From DASUZB01 sp036377075 (GTDB taxonomy: Bacteria > Actinomycetota > CALGFH01): DNA of 34,185 nucleotides. Below the pieces are notes generated by a model. The model was not told the DNA's origin and did not search any database. It saw only the letters and a program-made list of their open reading frames with translations. Within the stretch, counting starts at the first letter, position 1. Each line of letters opens with the position of its first letter. The DNA is taken from positions 1-34,185 of the forward strand of contig DASUZB010000116.1 of the NCBI GenBank assembly GCA_036377075.1. Direction: 5' to 3'. The position numbers were made by a program, and so were the translations under genes. Positions 1 to 7,767 of this stretch are shown here, piece by piece.

Positions 1-345
1 GCGCCCGCCGCCGAAGTCCCGGCGCCGACCGCCGGCGGGGTGCCGGCGCCCGGCGCCAGCGAGGCACCCCTGCCCGCCGCCGGCGCCACGCCAGCGGCCG
101 CCGAGGACAAGGCACCGGCGCCGGCTGGGGGGTCCGGGGGGCTCGAGAGCGAGGCCGGAACCACGGCGGCGGGCCGCCACCTGGAGCCGAGCGGTAGCCC
201 CCCGGTGAACAGAGCCGCGGCTCCGCCCGCCACCGGGCAGCCGCTCAAGGCCGGCGGGCTGGTGGCGACGGTCGTCGTGGGCAGGCTCAAGGCGCTGCTG
301 GCCGCGATCGGCCGGTTCTTCCGCCGCCTGCTGGGGCGCTCCTGA
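1..345 (+). CDS. C-terminal part of an Ala/Pro-rich protein (5' end outside window)
   Basis: The frame is open from base 1 to a TGA at 343-345, so the start lies outside the window; a GTG at 40 is only an internal candidate. The visible part is low-complexity and rich in Ala, Pro and Gly. It ends in a basic amphipathic segment (VVGRLKALLAAIGRFFRRLLG) that could lie on a membrane. Residues encoded by 129-210 come from copy 1 of the dispersed element described separately, which keeps this frame open. I recognise no family. That the frame is real is inferred from its composition and the lack of a competing frame; it could be chance coding through GC-rich sequence. Confidence 0.45.
   Translation, partial: APAAEVPAPTAGGVPAPGASEAPLPAAGATPAAAEDKAPAPAGGSGGLESEAGTTAAGRHLEPSGSPPVNRAAAPPATGQPLKAGGLVATVVVGRLKALLAAIGRFFRRLLGRS
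129..210 (+). repeat. Dispersed structured element, copy 1 (inside an open frame)
   Basis: This 82-nt copy matches copy 2 at 75 of 82 positions and copy 3 at about 73 of 82. The ends CCGGGGGGCT (134-143) and AGCCCCCCGG (196-205) are fully complementary and would close a stem around a variable core. The differences cluster in the core (about 161-176), while the flanks AGAGCGAGGCCG and CCACCTGGAGCCGAGCG are nearly invariant. Unlike the other two copies it lies within an open reading frame, where it would add about 27 residues without a stop. Function is unknown. Confidence 0.85.
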
Positions 346-361
346 CGCGGCAAGACTTCGG

Positions 362-380
362 GCCGCCCGAACGGGCGCCT
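362..380 (+). terminator. Short hairpin after the first CDS
   Basis: CGCCCG (364-369) and CGGGCG (372-377) form a 6-bp stem over a 2-base gap, followed by CCTTA. It sits 18 nt after the upstream stop codon. It is short and lacks a real T tract, so termination is only plausible. Confidence 0.3.
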
Positions 381-446
381 TACCTGCCTCTGACGTGGCT
401 GGGGCTCCATGGGCTCCCGACCCCGAACCGTCCGGAGGTGACCGCC

Positions 447-1475
447 GTGGAGTACCCGACCCAGCCGATCCGCCCCCCGGCGCAGGCGCGCTCGCAGGGT
501 GAGGCGCAGCGCATGACCCGCTTCCTGGTGCTCGCGTCCGGTGGCGTGGTGCTGCTGCTCACCGGGCTGGCCTGGGACGCGGTGCTGCACTCGCGCGACC
601 CCGGCCTGGCGGCCCGCGAGGGCCCGTTCACCCTGTCCAACCCGGGTCACCTGCTGGCCGGGCTCGGGATCGTGCTGATCGCCGCGGGGCTGGCCGGCAC
701 CCTGGTCACCGAGGCACAGGCACGCAAGGGCTGGGCACCGCTGCCGCCCGCCGCCCGCGCCGGCGTCGGGGCGGTCAGCCTGGTGGTGGCGCTGGCCGCC
801 GGCGCCGTCGGCGCCTGGGCGATGGGCGCCGGCGGCCACGACCACGCCGTGGCCGGCGCCACCGCCCACGCGGCCGCCGCCCACGGCGACGGCGCCGGGC
901 CCGGCGGCGACACCGCCGGGGCCGGGCACGACCACCAGCAGAACCTGCCCGACGTGAACGCGGCGACGCCGGCGCAGCGGGCCGAGGCGCAGGCGCTGCT
1001 CGACCGGTCGATCGCCGCGACCCGCAAGTACGTCGACGCCGCGGCGGCGAAGGCGGCCGGCTACCGGGTCGACGCGGCCGCGGCCAGGCCGGGGGTGAGG
1101 TTCCTCCACGCCGGCAACCCCGCCTACCGCGACGACGGCAGGCTGGTCGACCCGACCCGGCCGGAGGCGCTGATCTACTGGCGCAGCCCGCAGGGCAAGC
1201 TCACCCTGGTCGGGGTCCTGTACGTGGTGCCGACGGGCACCACCCCGCCCGACGTCGCCGGCCCGATCACCCGCTGGCACAGCCACCTGGCCTGCCTGGA
1301 CCCCGGCAGCCGGAGGAAGCTGTCCCAGGCCGAGGACGGCCGCTGCCCGCCGGGCCAGCAGCTGCGCGAGAGCGGCCAGATGATGCACGTCTGGTTCACC
1401 GGCGACCTGGCCACCGCCTACGCCCGCCGCCCGCCCGCGGACGCGCTGCGCTCCTCGCCCCACGTCGCCGCGTGA
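447..1475 (+). CDS. His-rich membrane protein with conserved C-terminal WHSH/CP/HVW domain
   Basis: Integral membrane protein of about 342 residues. Three hydrophobic segments lie in the first ~130 residues, followed by a His/Gly/Ala-rich linker with GHDH twice, then a soluble C-terminal domain. That domain has the order KYVDAAAAKAAGY, an LVGVLYVVP strand, RWHSHLAC, CPPG and MMHVWFTGD. I recall this domain as widespread in actinobacterial membrane proteins, without an assigned function. The clustered His and Cys residues suggest metal binding, which is inference. I chose GTG 447 because GGAGG at 433-437 sits 9 nt upstream; the in-frame GTG at 438 abuts that site directly. msrB follows closely. 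Confidence 0.75.
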   Translation: MEYPTQPIRPPAQARSQGEAQRMTRFLVLASGGVVLLLTGLAWDAVLHSRDPGLAAREGPFTLSNPGHLLAGLGIVLIAAGLAGTLVTEAQARKGWAPLPPAARAGVGAVSLVVALAAGAVGAWAMGAGGHDHAVAGATAHAAAAHGDGAGPGGDTAGAGHDHQQNLPDVNAATPAQRAEAQALLDRSIAATRKYVDAAAAKAAGYRVDAAAARPGVRFLHAGNPAYRDDGRLVDPTRPEALIYWRSPQGKLTLVGVLYVVPTGTTPPDVAGPITRWHSHLACLDPGSRRKLSQAEDGRCPPGQQLRESGQMMHVWFTGDLATAYARRPPADALRSSPHVAA

Positions 1476-1558
1476 CCGGTCGCGGGCCGGGAATGCCGCC
1501 GACCCTGGCGGCACTTGAAGGAGGTGTGGCAACCACGAGAGCGGCGACGGAGGCGGGC

Positions 1559-1960
1559 ATGACCCAGGTCACCCGGACCGACCAGGAGTGGCGCGCGCGG
1601 CTCACCCCGGACCAGTACCGGGTGCTGCGGCAGAAGGGCACCGAGATGCCGTTCAGCGGCAAGTACGTCCACACCAAGGCGGACGGCACCTACCGCTGCG
1701 CCGCCTGCGGGGCGGAGCTGTTCGGCTCGGGCACCAAGTTCGACTCCGGCACCGGCTGGCCGAGCTTCACCTCACCGGCGGCCGCCGGGTCGGTCGAGCT
1801 GCACCCCGACCACAGCCACGGCATGGTCCGCACCGAGGTCACCTGCCGCCGCTGCGGCTCCCACCTCGGCCACGTCTTCGACGACGGCCCCGCGCCCACC
1901 GGCAAGCGCTACTGCATCAACTCCTGCGCGCTGCAGCTCGACCCGGCCGACCAGGCGTAG
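1559..1960 (+). CDS. msrB: Peptide methionine-(R)-S-oxide reductase MsrB
   Basis: Cytoplasmic enzyme that reduces methionine-R-sulfoxide in proteins, normally with thioredoxin. The 133 residues match the usual single-domain length. Zinc ligands are Cys47/Cys50 (CAAC) and Cys96/Cys99 (CRRC); the catalytic cysteine is Cys119 in RYCINS; GTGWPSF and GSHLGHVFDDGP are also present. Cys123 follows where Ala is common. ATG 1559 is preceded by GGAGG at 1549-1553. An in-frame GTG at 1526 and a GTG at 1472 overlapping the upstream stop would add residues outside the family core. A strong AAGGAGG at 1518-1524 has no well-spaced start. The proximity to the His-rich membrane protein suggests co-transcription. 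Confidence 0.95.
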   Translation: MTQVTRTDQEWRARLTPDQYRVLRQKGTEMPFSGKYVHTKADGTYRCAACGAELFGSGTKFDSGTGWPSFTSPAAAGSVELHPDHSHGMVRTEVTCRRCGSHLGHVFDDGPAPTGKRYCINSCALQLDPADQA

Positions 1961-2059
1961 CCGAACGCTTTCGTCGCCGTGCAACGGTGCGTGGACCGGC
2001 ACCGGCCGCGCCGGTTACGGTGACGCAGGGGCCCCGGTTCCAACAGGGAGGTTGGACCC

Positions 2060-3091
2060 GTGCGCAAGGCGTTGTTGCTCTTCGTCATGCTCGCCCTCGC
2101 GGTGGTCTCGTCCACCACCGCCGCCTCGGCGGCCAAGCCCGGCCCGGGTGGCAGCACCGGCAGCGGGTCGGTGTTCGTCCCCAACCCGGTCCAGTCCCTC
2201 GGCGACGAGTCGCTGACCGACCAGAAGGACGCCGACGCGGCCGTGCCGGCGGCGGCCTACCACGAGGTCACGCTCACCAACCTCGACGGGAGCGGCTTCC
2301 TGCACGGGGACTACGCGACCGTCGTCAGCGAGACCGGGAACCCCGCCTACTCCCCCACCAACACCTTCGACTACACTCGCCACCAGGACGAGTTCGAGCA
2401 GGTGATGGCGTACTACTGGATCACCGAGGCGCAGAAGTACATCCACACGCTCGGCTTCGGCGAGAACCGCCGCGCGATCGACAACCGGCCTCAGGCGGTC
2501 CGCATCAACCAGCTCGGCTACGACAACTCCTTCGCCACCGACCACCCCAAGAACGAGCTGCGCTTCGGCAAGGGCGGGGTCGACGACGCCGAGGACGCCG
2601 AGGTGATCCTGCACGAGTACGGCCACGCCATCCACTTCGCGCAGAGCTTCTCCTTCGCCTCCGAGCAGGCCGGCGCGATCAGCGAGGGCTTCGCCGACTA
2701 CTGGGCGGTGACCGTCAGCGACGTCGTCTCCAGGCGGCTCGGCGTGGCGACGCTCACCCCGGTGCCCTGCGTCGCCGACTGGGACTCGGTCTCCTACACC
2801 AGCACGGTGCCGCACTGCCTGCGCCGCGTCGACACCGACCTGCACTTCCCGGCCGACCTGAGCGGCGAGGTCCACCACGACGGCCAGATCTGGTCGCGCG
2901 CCCTGTGGGACATCCGCCAGCGGCTCGGCAACGTCAAGGCGGACACCCTGATCCTGCAGGGCTCGTTCGACTTCCCCGGCACCACCATGACCGACCTGGC
3001 CAACCGGACGGTCGCGGCCGCGCAGGCGCTCTACGGCGCAAGCGCCGCCGCGGTGGTCACCCAGGCCTTCGCCGACCGCGGCATCCTCTGA
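2060..3091 (+). CDS. Secreted zinc metallopeptidase (gluzincin, M36/fungalysin-like)
   Basis: Exported protease of 343 residues. A Sec signal peptide covers about residues 1-24 (MRKALLLFVMLALAVVSS then TTAASAA). The zinc site is HEYGH at 185-189, with the likely third ligand Glu209 in ISEGFADYW, as in the gluzincin clan. The GFADYW and DNRPQA surroundings resemble M36-like extracellular peptidases, but there is no long propeptide, so it is shorter than classical fungalysins. A second half with GEVHHDGQIWSRALWDIR is typical of the same group. The start is GTG 2060, with AGGGAGG about 10 nt upstream. A strong terminator follows. Substrate is unknown. Confidence 0.8.
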   Translation: MRKALLLFVMLALAVVSSTTAASAAKPGPGGSTGSGSVFVPNPVQSLGDESLTDQKDADAAVPAAAYHEVTLTNLDGSGFLHGDYATVVSETGNPAYSPTNTFDYTRHQDEFEQVMAYYWITEAQKYIHTLGFGENRRAIDNRPQAVRINQLGYDNSFATDHPKNELRFGKGGVDDAEDAEVILHEYGHAIHFAQSFSFASEQAGAISEGFADYWAVTVSDVVSRRLGVATLTPVPCVADWDSVSYTSTVPHCLRRVDTDLHFPADLSGEVHHDGQIWSRALWDIRQRLGNVKADTLILQGSFDFPGTTMTDLANRTVAAAQALYGASAAAVVTQAFADRGIL

Positions 3092-3099
3092 GCCCCTCG

Positions 3100-3130
3100 C
3101 GCCGCCCCGGCCCTCTCGGCCGGGGCGGCG
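3100..3130 (+). terminator. Perfect GC-rich terminator hairpin after the peptidase
   Basis: GCCGCCCCGGCC (3101-3112) and GGCCGGGGCGGC (3118-3129) are exact complements around a CTCTC loop, and C3100/G3130 add one more pair. TTTC follows. It begins 9 nt after the peptidase stop, so it most likely ends that transcript. Confidence 0.75.
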
Positions 3131-3185
3131 TTTCGGGGTAGGGTCCGGCGTGAGGGGGCCGACCGGATCAGGGAGGAGCCGCGCC

Positions 3186-4235
3186 ATGCCCCGTCCGCCG
3201 CTGCGTCCTGTCGTGTGGCAGCCGCCGCCCGCCCCGGCAAGGGCGAAGCAGCGCAGCGGGCCGCTGCCGCTGCCGCGGGTGCGGCTGGTCGAGCTGGACG
3301 GCACCGGGCCGGAGGACGTCGTGGTGGACGCCGACGGCACGGTCCTCACCGGGGTGGCGGACGGCCGGTTGCTGCGCATCGACCCGGAGGGCCGGCCGGT
3401 CGGCGTGGTCGCCGATACCGGCGGGCGGCCGCTCGGGGTGGAGCTGCTCGGCGACGGCAGGCTGCTGGTCTGCGACGCGCGCAAGGGCCTGCTGGCGGTG
3501 GATCCCGAGCGGGGCGGGGTCGAGGTGCTGGTGGACCGGGTGGCGGCGGCGCCGATGCTGTTCTGCAACAACGCCGCGGTCGCGGCCGACGGGACGGTGT
3601 ACTTCTCCGACTCCTCGCGCCGCTTCGGGATCGACCACTGGCGCGCCGACCTGCTGGAGCACTCCGGCACCGGCCGGCTGCTCCGGCGCGACCCGGACGG
3701 CGAGGTCGAGGTGCTGCTCGACGGGTTGCAGTTCGCCAACGGCGTGGCGCTCGCGCCCGACGGGTCGTTCGTGGCGGTGGCCGAGACCGGCGCCTACCGG
3801 CTCACCCGGCTGTGGCTCGCCGGGGAGCGGGCGGGCGAGCGCGACCTGTTGGTGGACAACCTGCCCGGCTTCCCCGACAACATCGCGGCGGGGCCGTCCG
3901 GGCTGATCTGGGTGGCGCTCGGCAGCCCCCGCAACCCGATGCTGGACCGCCTGCACCAGATGCACCCGTCGCTGCGCCAGGTGGTGTGGGCGCTGCCCGA
4001 GCGCCTGCAGCCCGGGCCGGTGCGGACCATCTGGGTGCAGGCGTACGACCCGGAAGGGCGACTGGTGCACGACCTGCAGGGCCCCGGCGACGCCTTCCAC
4101 TTCGTCACCGGGATGCGCGAGCACCATGGCAAGCTCTACCTCGGCAGCCTGGTCGAGCGCGCCGTCGCCGTCCTGGATTTGATCGGGGGGGAGCCCGAGA
4201 CAGCTCCCCCCCGACCCCCCCCATCGGGTCCATAG
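3186..4235 (+). CDS. Strictosidine-synthase / SMP-30-like beta-propeller hydrolase
   Basis: About 349 residues forming a six-bladed propeller of the strictosidine synthase-like group (APMAP and gluconolactonase relatives), which usually binds calcium and hydrolyses lactones or esters. Visible blade signatures are GPEDVVVDADGTVLTGVADGRL, the LFCNNAAVAADGTVYFSDSS segment, GLQFANGVALAPDGSFVAVAET, NLPGFPDNIAAGPSGLIWVAL and FHFVTGMREHHGKLYLGSL. I place the start at ATG 3186 because GGGAGGAG at 3170-3177 is well spaced; the earlier in-frame GTG at 3150 lacks a site. The last ~20 codons run through a hairpin (4185-4212) and encode a low-complexity Pro tail. Substrate is unknown. Confidence 0.85.
   Translation: MPRPPLRPVVWQPPPAPARAKQRSGPLPLPRVRLVELDGTGPEDVVVDADGTVLTGVADGRLLRIDPEGRPVGVVADTGGRPLGVELLGDGRLLVCDARKGLLAVDPERGGVEVLVDRVAAAPMLFCNNAAVAADGTVYFSDSSRRFGIDHWRADLLEHSGTGRLLRRDPDGEVEVLLDGLQFANGVALAPDGSFVAVAETGAYRLTRLWLAGERAGERDLLVDNLPGFPDNIAAGPSGLIWVALGSPRNPMLDRLHQMHPSLRQVVWALPERLQPGPVRTIWVQAYDPEGRLVHDLQGPGDAFHFVTGMREHHGKLYLGSLVERAVAVLDLIGGEPETAPPRPPPSGP
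4185..4213 (+). terminator. Hairpin overlapping the 3' end of the propeller gene
   Basis: GGGGGGGAGC (4185-4194) pairs perfectly with GCTCCCCCCC (4203-4212) over an 8-nt loop. It lies 20 nt before the stop codon of the propeller gene and between convergent genes, so it may end transcription before the stop codon is copied, or serve the minus strand. Confidence 0.5.
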
Positions 4236-4239
4236 CCTG

Positions 4240-4290
4240 GATCCCTGCTTGGGCCTCGGGTCGGGCGTGCCGGGATCCTCGGGGCCGAGG
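4240..4290 (-). terminator. Hairpins downstream of the CPBP protease gene
   Basis: Two inverted repeats lie just past the minus-strand stop at 4302: CCTCG/CGAGG (4277-4281 with 4286-4290, 4-nt loop) and a wider GGATCCC/GGGATCC pair (4240-4246 with 4272-4278). They are alternative structures and probably end the minus-strand transcript. Confidence 0.4.
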
Positions 4291-4301
4291 AAGAGCGTCC
4301 T

Positions 4302-5045
4302 TCAGCCCGCCGCGGTCAGCTTCCAGGCGAGCAGCAGCGCGACGGCGCCGGTCGCCCAGTGCAGCGCGAACGGCGCCAGCAGGCTGCCCGAGCGGCGGCG
4401 CAGCTCGCAGAAGGCCACCCCGGCGAGGGCCGTGCCCGCCACGGCGCCGGCGACCGCGGCGGCGGCGCCGAGCCGACCGGACCCGACCAGGCGGTGGACG
4501 GCGGCGTTCTCGTGCGGCAGCCCGAGGGACGGCAGCACGTGCCACAGCCCGAACAGCAGCGACGAGACCGCCACGGCGACGGGGAGGCGGTAGCGCCGCG
4601 CCAGCATCGCGTAGAGGACCCCGCGGAAGCCGGTCTCCTCCAGCAGGGCGGTGCCGAGGGGGATCCGCACCAGGCAGCGGACCAGCACCTCGCCGCCGCT
4701 GAGCCCGGCGGCCCGGGTGTCGTGGAACGCCGCGCGGGTGGGCGGCAGCGCGGCCGCGACCGCGTCGCAGGCCAGCACCACCACGGCCAGGGCCAGCGCC
4801 CAGCGCAGCCCGGGCCGCAGCGACCCGCGCCCGAGGCCGAGCTCGGACCACGAGCACCCGTCCAGCCTGGCGAGCAGCAGCGCCAGCCCGGCGGCCAGCG
4901 TGCAGGTGGCCACGTACGCCTCGGGGAGCAGCCGGTTGTTCAGCAGGTTGGCGGCGCCGAGGAGGACCACGGCGGCCACCAGGACCGCGGGCCGCGCCGG
5001 CTTGGCGGGGCCCGGCGGGTCGGTCCGTCCCGCGGCGGCGGGCAC
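4302..5045 (-). CDS. CPBP-family intramembrane metalloprotease (CAAX/Abi type)
   Basis: Polytopic membrane protein of about 247 residues from the CPBP (Rce1-like) family, whose members cleave or process prenylated or peptide substrates within the membrane. The diagnostic motifs are EETGFRG (Glu136-Glu137), FGLWH (His169) and FALHWATG (His229), in the usual order and spacing, within hydrophobic helices. The start is uncertain. GTG 5045 is the first standard start after the upstream PepN stop (5075) but has no convincing Shine-Dalgarno site; a CTG overlapping that stop would couple the two genes. It is probably the last gene of the minus-strand group. Substrate is unknown. Confidence 0.8.
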   Translation of the reverse strand: MPAAAGRTDPPGPAKPARPAVLVAAVVLLGAANLLNNRLLPEAYVATCTLAAGLALLLARLDGCSWSELGLGRGSLRPGLRWALALAVVVLACDAVAAALPPTRAAFHDTRAAGLSGGEVLVRCLVRIPLGTALLEETGFRGVLYAMLARRYRLPVAVAVSSLLFGLWHVLPSLGLPHENAAVHRLVGSGRLGAAAAVAGAVAGTALAGVAFCELRRRSGSLLAPFALHWATGAVALLLAWKLTAAG

Positions 5046-5074
5046 GCTGGGGCGCCTGGTGCCAGGGTCCAGTG

Positions 5075-7636
5075 TCAGCCGGCGGCCTGGTCGGCGGCCC
5101 TGGCGCTGAGGGCGCGGTGGATGGCGTCGGTCCGCTCGACCAGCCGGCGGCGCAGCGGGCCGGCGTCGGGGTGCGCCTCGAGCCAGGCCTCGGTCATGGC
5201 GACCACCAGCTCGCCGACCAGCAGCCGCGGGAACATGCGGCCGGTGAAGGCGAGCATCGACTCGAGGTCGCGGCGCTCGCGCAGCTCGTCGAGCGAGGCG
5301 AAGAAGCGCTCCGCGTACGGCTCCAGCAGCTCCTCCTGGCCGGGCTGGTGGAAGCCCTCGCTGAGCGCGTCGAGCAGCGGGCGGCTGGGCGCGTCCGCGC
5401 CGGCGACGGCCTCCCACGCGGCCGCCTTGGCGGCGGCCGCCGGGCAGGCGGCGCGGGCGGCGGCGGCCTTGCGCCTGCCGGCGTCGGTGGGGTCGCGGTC
5501 GAGCTCCGCGGCGATCAGCCCCTCGTCGGCCGCGCCGGCGGCGGCAAGGGCGCGCACGACCTCCCAGCGGAGGTCGGTGTCCACCGCCAGCCCTTCGACC
5601 GTGGCCTCGCCGGAGAGCAGGCCGCGGAGCAGGGCGAGGTGCTCGCCGGAGCCGGCCACCGCGACGAACGCGCGCGCCCAGGCGAGCTGCAGGTCGCTGC
5701 CTGGCGTGGCCCGGTCGAGGGCGGCGAGGGCGACGTCGGCGAGGCGCACGCGCCTGGCCGTCCGGGCGGCCGGGTCGCCGTACAGGTCGACGGCGTGGCC
5801 GAGCTTGGCGAGCACGTCCTGCAGGACGCCGACCTCTGGCTCCTCCGCCACGTTCCGCAGCACCAGGCCGAAGTACTCGCCGGTGGGCAGCTCGGCGTCG
5901 CGCACCATGTCCCAGCAGACGCCCCAGCCGATCGTGCGGGCGAGCGGGTCGCGCAGGCCGCCGAGCGAGTCCTTCAGCGCCGGCAGGGAGCCGGCGTCGA
6001 GCCGGACCTTGGCGTAGGTCAGGTCGGTGTCGTTCAGCAGTGCGAGGTCCGGCACCGGCAGGCCGGCCAGCTCGGGCACGGGCACCGACGCGCCGGTGAC
6101 GTCCAGCTCCAGGCGCTTGCGCAGCGCCAGGCCGTTGCCGTCACGGTCGTACAGGCCGACGCTCACCCGGTGGGGCCGCAGCACCTGGTGCTCGGCGGGG
6201 GCGCGCTGGTGGATGGTGAAGCCGCCGATCCGGGCGCCGGGGCCCGAGCCGGCCACGTCCAGCGACGCCTCGAGGGTGTTGACCCCCGCCCGTTCCAACC
6301 AGGCCCGCGACCAGGGCCGCAGGTCGCGGCCGGAGGCCTCCTCCAGGGCCGCGAGGAAGTCGCGCAGGTCGGTGTTGCCGTACTCGTGGCGCCGGAAGTA
6401 GGCGCGCAGCCCCTCGACGAAGGCGTGCTCGCCGACCCAGGCCACCAGCTGCCGCAGGACCGCGGCGCCCTTGGCGTAGGTGATGCCGTCGAAGTTGGTG
6501 AGCACCGTGTCGGTGTCGGGCACCTCGGCGGAGATCGGGTGGGTGGAGGGGAGCTGGTCCTGCTCGTAGGCCCAGTTCTTCTCGGTCTGCGCGAAGGTGA
6601 CCCAGCCGCCGTGGAAGCGGGTCGCCGCCACCTGGGCGAACACCGAGATGAAGGAGGCGAAGCTCTCGTTCAGCCAGAGGTCGTCCCACCAGCGCATGGT
6701 CACCAGGTTGCCGAACCACATGTGGGCCAGCTCGTGGAGGATGACGTTCGCCCTGACCTCGCGGGCGGCGTCGGTGACGCGGGAGCGGAAGACGAACTCC
6801 TCGCTGAAGGTGACGCAGCCGGCCTGCTCCATGGCGCCGCCCATCTCGGGCACCATCACCTGGTCGTACTTGCCGAACGGGTAGGGGTAGGCGAAGGTCC
6901 GCTGGTAGAAGTCGAAGCCCTGCTTGGTGACCTCGAGGAACTCCTCGGCGTCGAGGTACGGCGCGAGCGAGCGGCGGCACCACAGGCCGAGGTCGATCTC
7001 GCCGTGGCGCTCGGTGACGCCGTGCCAGGGGCCGGCGACCAGCACCATGATGTAGGTCGGGATCGGCCGGGTGGGCTCGAAGCGCCAGCCGGCGGCGCCG
7101 CCGGGCAGCGCCTCCGGCGCGCCGACCGGGGCGCCGTTGGACAGCACCTGCCAGCCGGCCGGGGCGCGCACCGCCAGCTCGAACGCGGCCTTCAGGTCGG
7201 GCTGGTCGAAGCAGGCGAACACCCTCGCCGCGTACGGCTCGAAGTGGTTGTAGACGTAGACGTTGCCGTCGACCGGGTCCACGAAACGGTGCAGCCCCAC
7301 CGCGGAGCGCTCGTAGGCGCAGGTCGCGGCGATCCTGACGTGGTTGGAGGCGGCGAGACCGTCCAACCGCACGCGGCCACCGGCGAAGGCGTCGGGCGGC
7401 AGCGGCCGCCCGTTCAGCTCCATCCACTCGACCGAGCGCGCGCCCAGGTCGAGGAAGGTCGAGGCGCCCGGCTCGGCGCAGGCGAAGCGCACCTCGGCGA
7501 CGCTACCGAACAGCTCGGAGCTGGGACCGGTCAGGTCGACCTCGACGTGGTAGCGGACGTCGGACAGCAGCCGCGCCCTCGCCTCCGCCTCGTCGCGGGT
7601 CAAGCCCCTGCCGTGGCCGATGTTGCCGTGGCCCAT
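5075..7636 (-). CDS. pepN: Aminopeptidase N (M1 family zinc metallopeptidase)
   Basis: Cytoplasmic aminopeptidase that removes N-terminal residues from peptides. The length of 853 residues is typical of actinobacterial PepN. The N-terminus LTRDEAEARARLLSDVRYHV is the family beginning. Zinc ligands are His301, His305 and Glu324 (HELAH ... WLNESF), and the catalytic Tyr is about 387 in DGITYAKGA. The substrate-anchoring motif reads GAMEQ (267-271) instead of GAMEN. An ERAP1-like helical C-terminal domain fills the last ~330 residues. The start is ATG 7636, with only a weak GGAAA site. A TACAAT box lies about 50 nt upstream. The downstream neighbour is the CPBP protease. Confidence 0.95.
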   Translation of the reverse strand: MGHGNIGHGRGLTRDEAEARARLLSDVRYHVEVDLTGPSSELFGSVAEVRFACAEPGASTFLDLGARSVEWMELNGRPLPPDAFAGGRVRLDGLAASNHVRIAATCAYERSAVGLHRFVDPVDGNVYVYNHFEPYAARVFACFDQPDLKAAFELAVRAPAGWQVLSNGAPVGAPEALPGGAAGWRFEPTRPIPTYIMVLVAGPWHGVTERHGEIDLGLWCRRSLAPYLDAEEFLEVTKQGFDFYQRTFAYPYPFGKYDQVMVPEMGGAMEQAGCVTFSEEFVFRSRVTDAAREVRANVILHELAHMWFGNLVTMRWWDDLWLNESFASFISVFAQVAATRFHGGWVTFAQTEKNWAYEQDQLPSTHPISAEVPDTDTVLTNFDGITYAKGAAVLRQLVAWVGEHAFVEGLRAYFRRHEYGNTDLRDFLAALEEASGRDLRPWSRAWLERAGVNTLEASLDVAGSGPGARIGGFTIHQRAPAEHQVLRPHRVSVGLYDRDGNGLALRKRLELDVTGASVPVPELAGLPVPDLALLNDTDLTYAKVRLDAGSLPALKDSLGGLRDPLARTIGWGVCWDMVRDAELPTGEYFGLVLRNVAEEPEVGVLQDVLAKLGHAVDLYGDPAARTARRVRLADVALAALDRATPGSDLQLAWARAFVAVAGSGEHLALLRGLLSGEATVEGLAVDTDLRWEVVRALAAAGAADEGLIAAELDRDPTDAGRRKAAAARAACPAAAAKAAAWEAVAGADAPSRPLLDALSEGFHQPGQEELLEPYAERFFASLDELRERRDLESMLAFTGRMFPRLLVGELVVAMTEAWLEAHPDAGPLRRRLVERTDAIHRALSARAADQAAG

Positions 7637-7767
7637 GTGGTGGTTTCCGTTCGGTGAACCAGAGAAAATCGGTCAGTCGGGCCCGCATTGTACGGGAAGG
7701 TGACTACGGCTTTCGGGTTACGTCGCGACAGGTACACCGCTACGCAACGTTCCTGCGTTACGCCTGA
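7637..7767 (-). promoter_or_regulatory. pepN upstream region: TACAAT -10 box and small hairpin
   Basis: On the minus strand a good -10 hexamer TACAAT lies at 7692-7687, placing a start site near 7680 and a leader of about 45 nt. I see no good -35. Just downstream of the DUF3048 stop, 7738-7763 contains an imperfect inverted repeat (TACGCA/TGCGTTA) that may be a weak terminator separating the two genes. Confidence 0.4.

Noticed and set aside
5072..7657. A very long open frame on the plus strand opposite pepN, and similar long frames at 22638-24923 and 28359-30491 (minus)
   Set aside because: They mirror the GC-biased codons of clear genes on the other strand or in another frame, are low-complexity (Gly/Arg/Ala/Val-rich) and show no motif.
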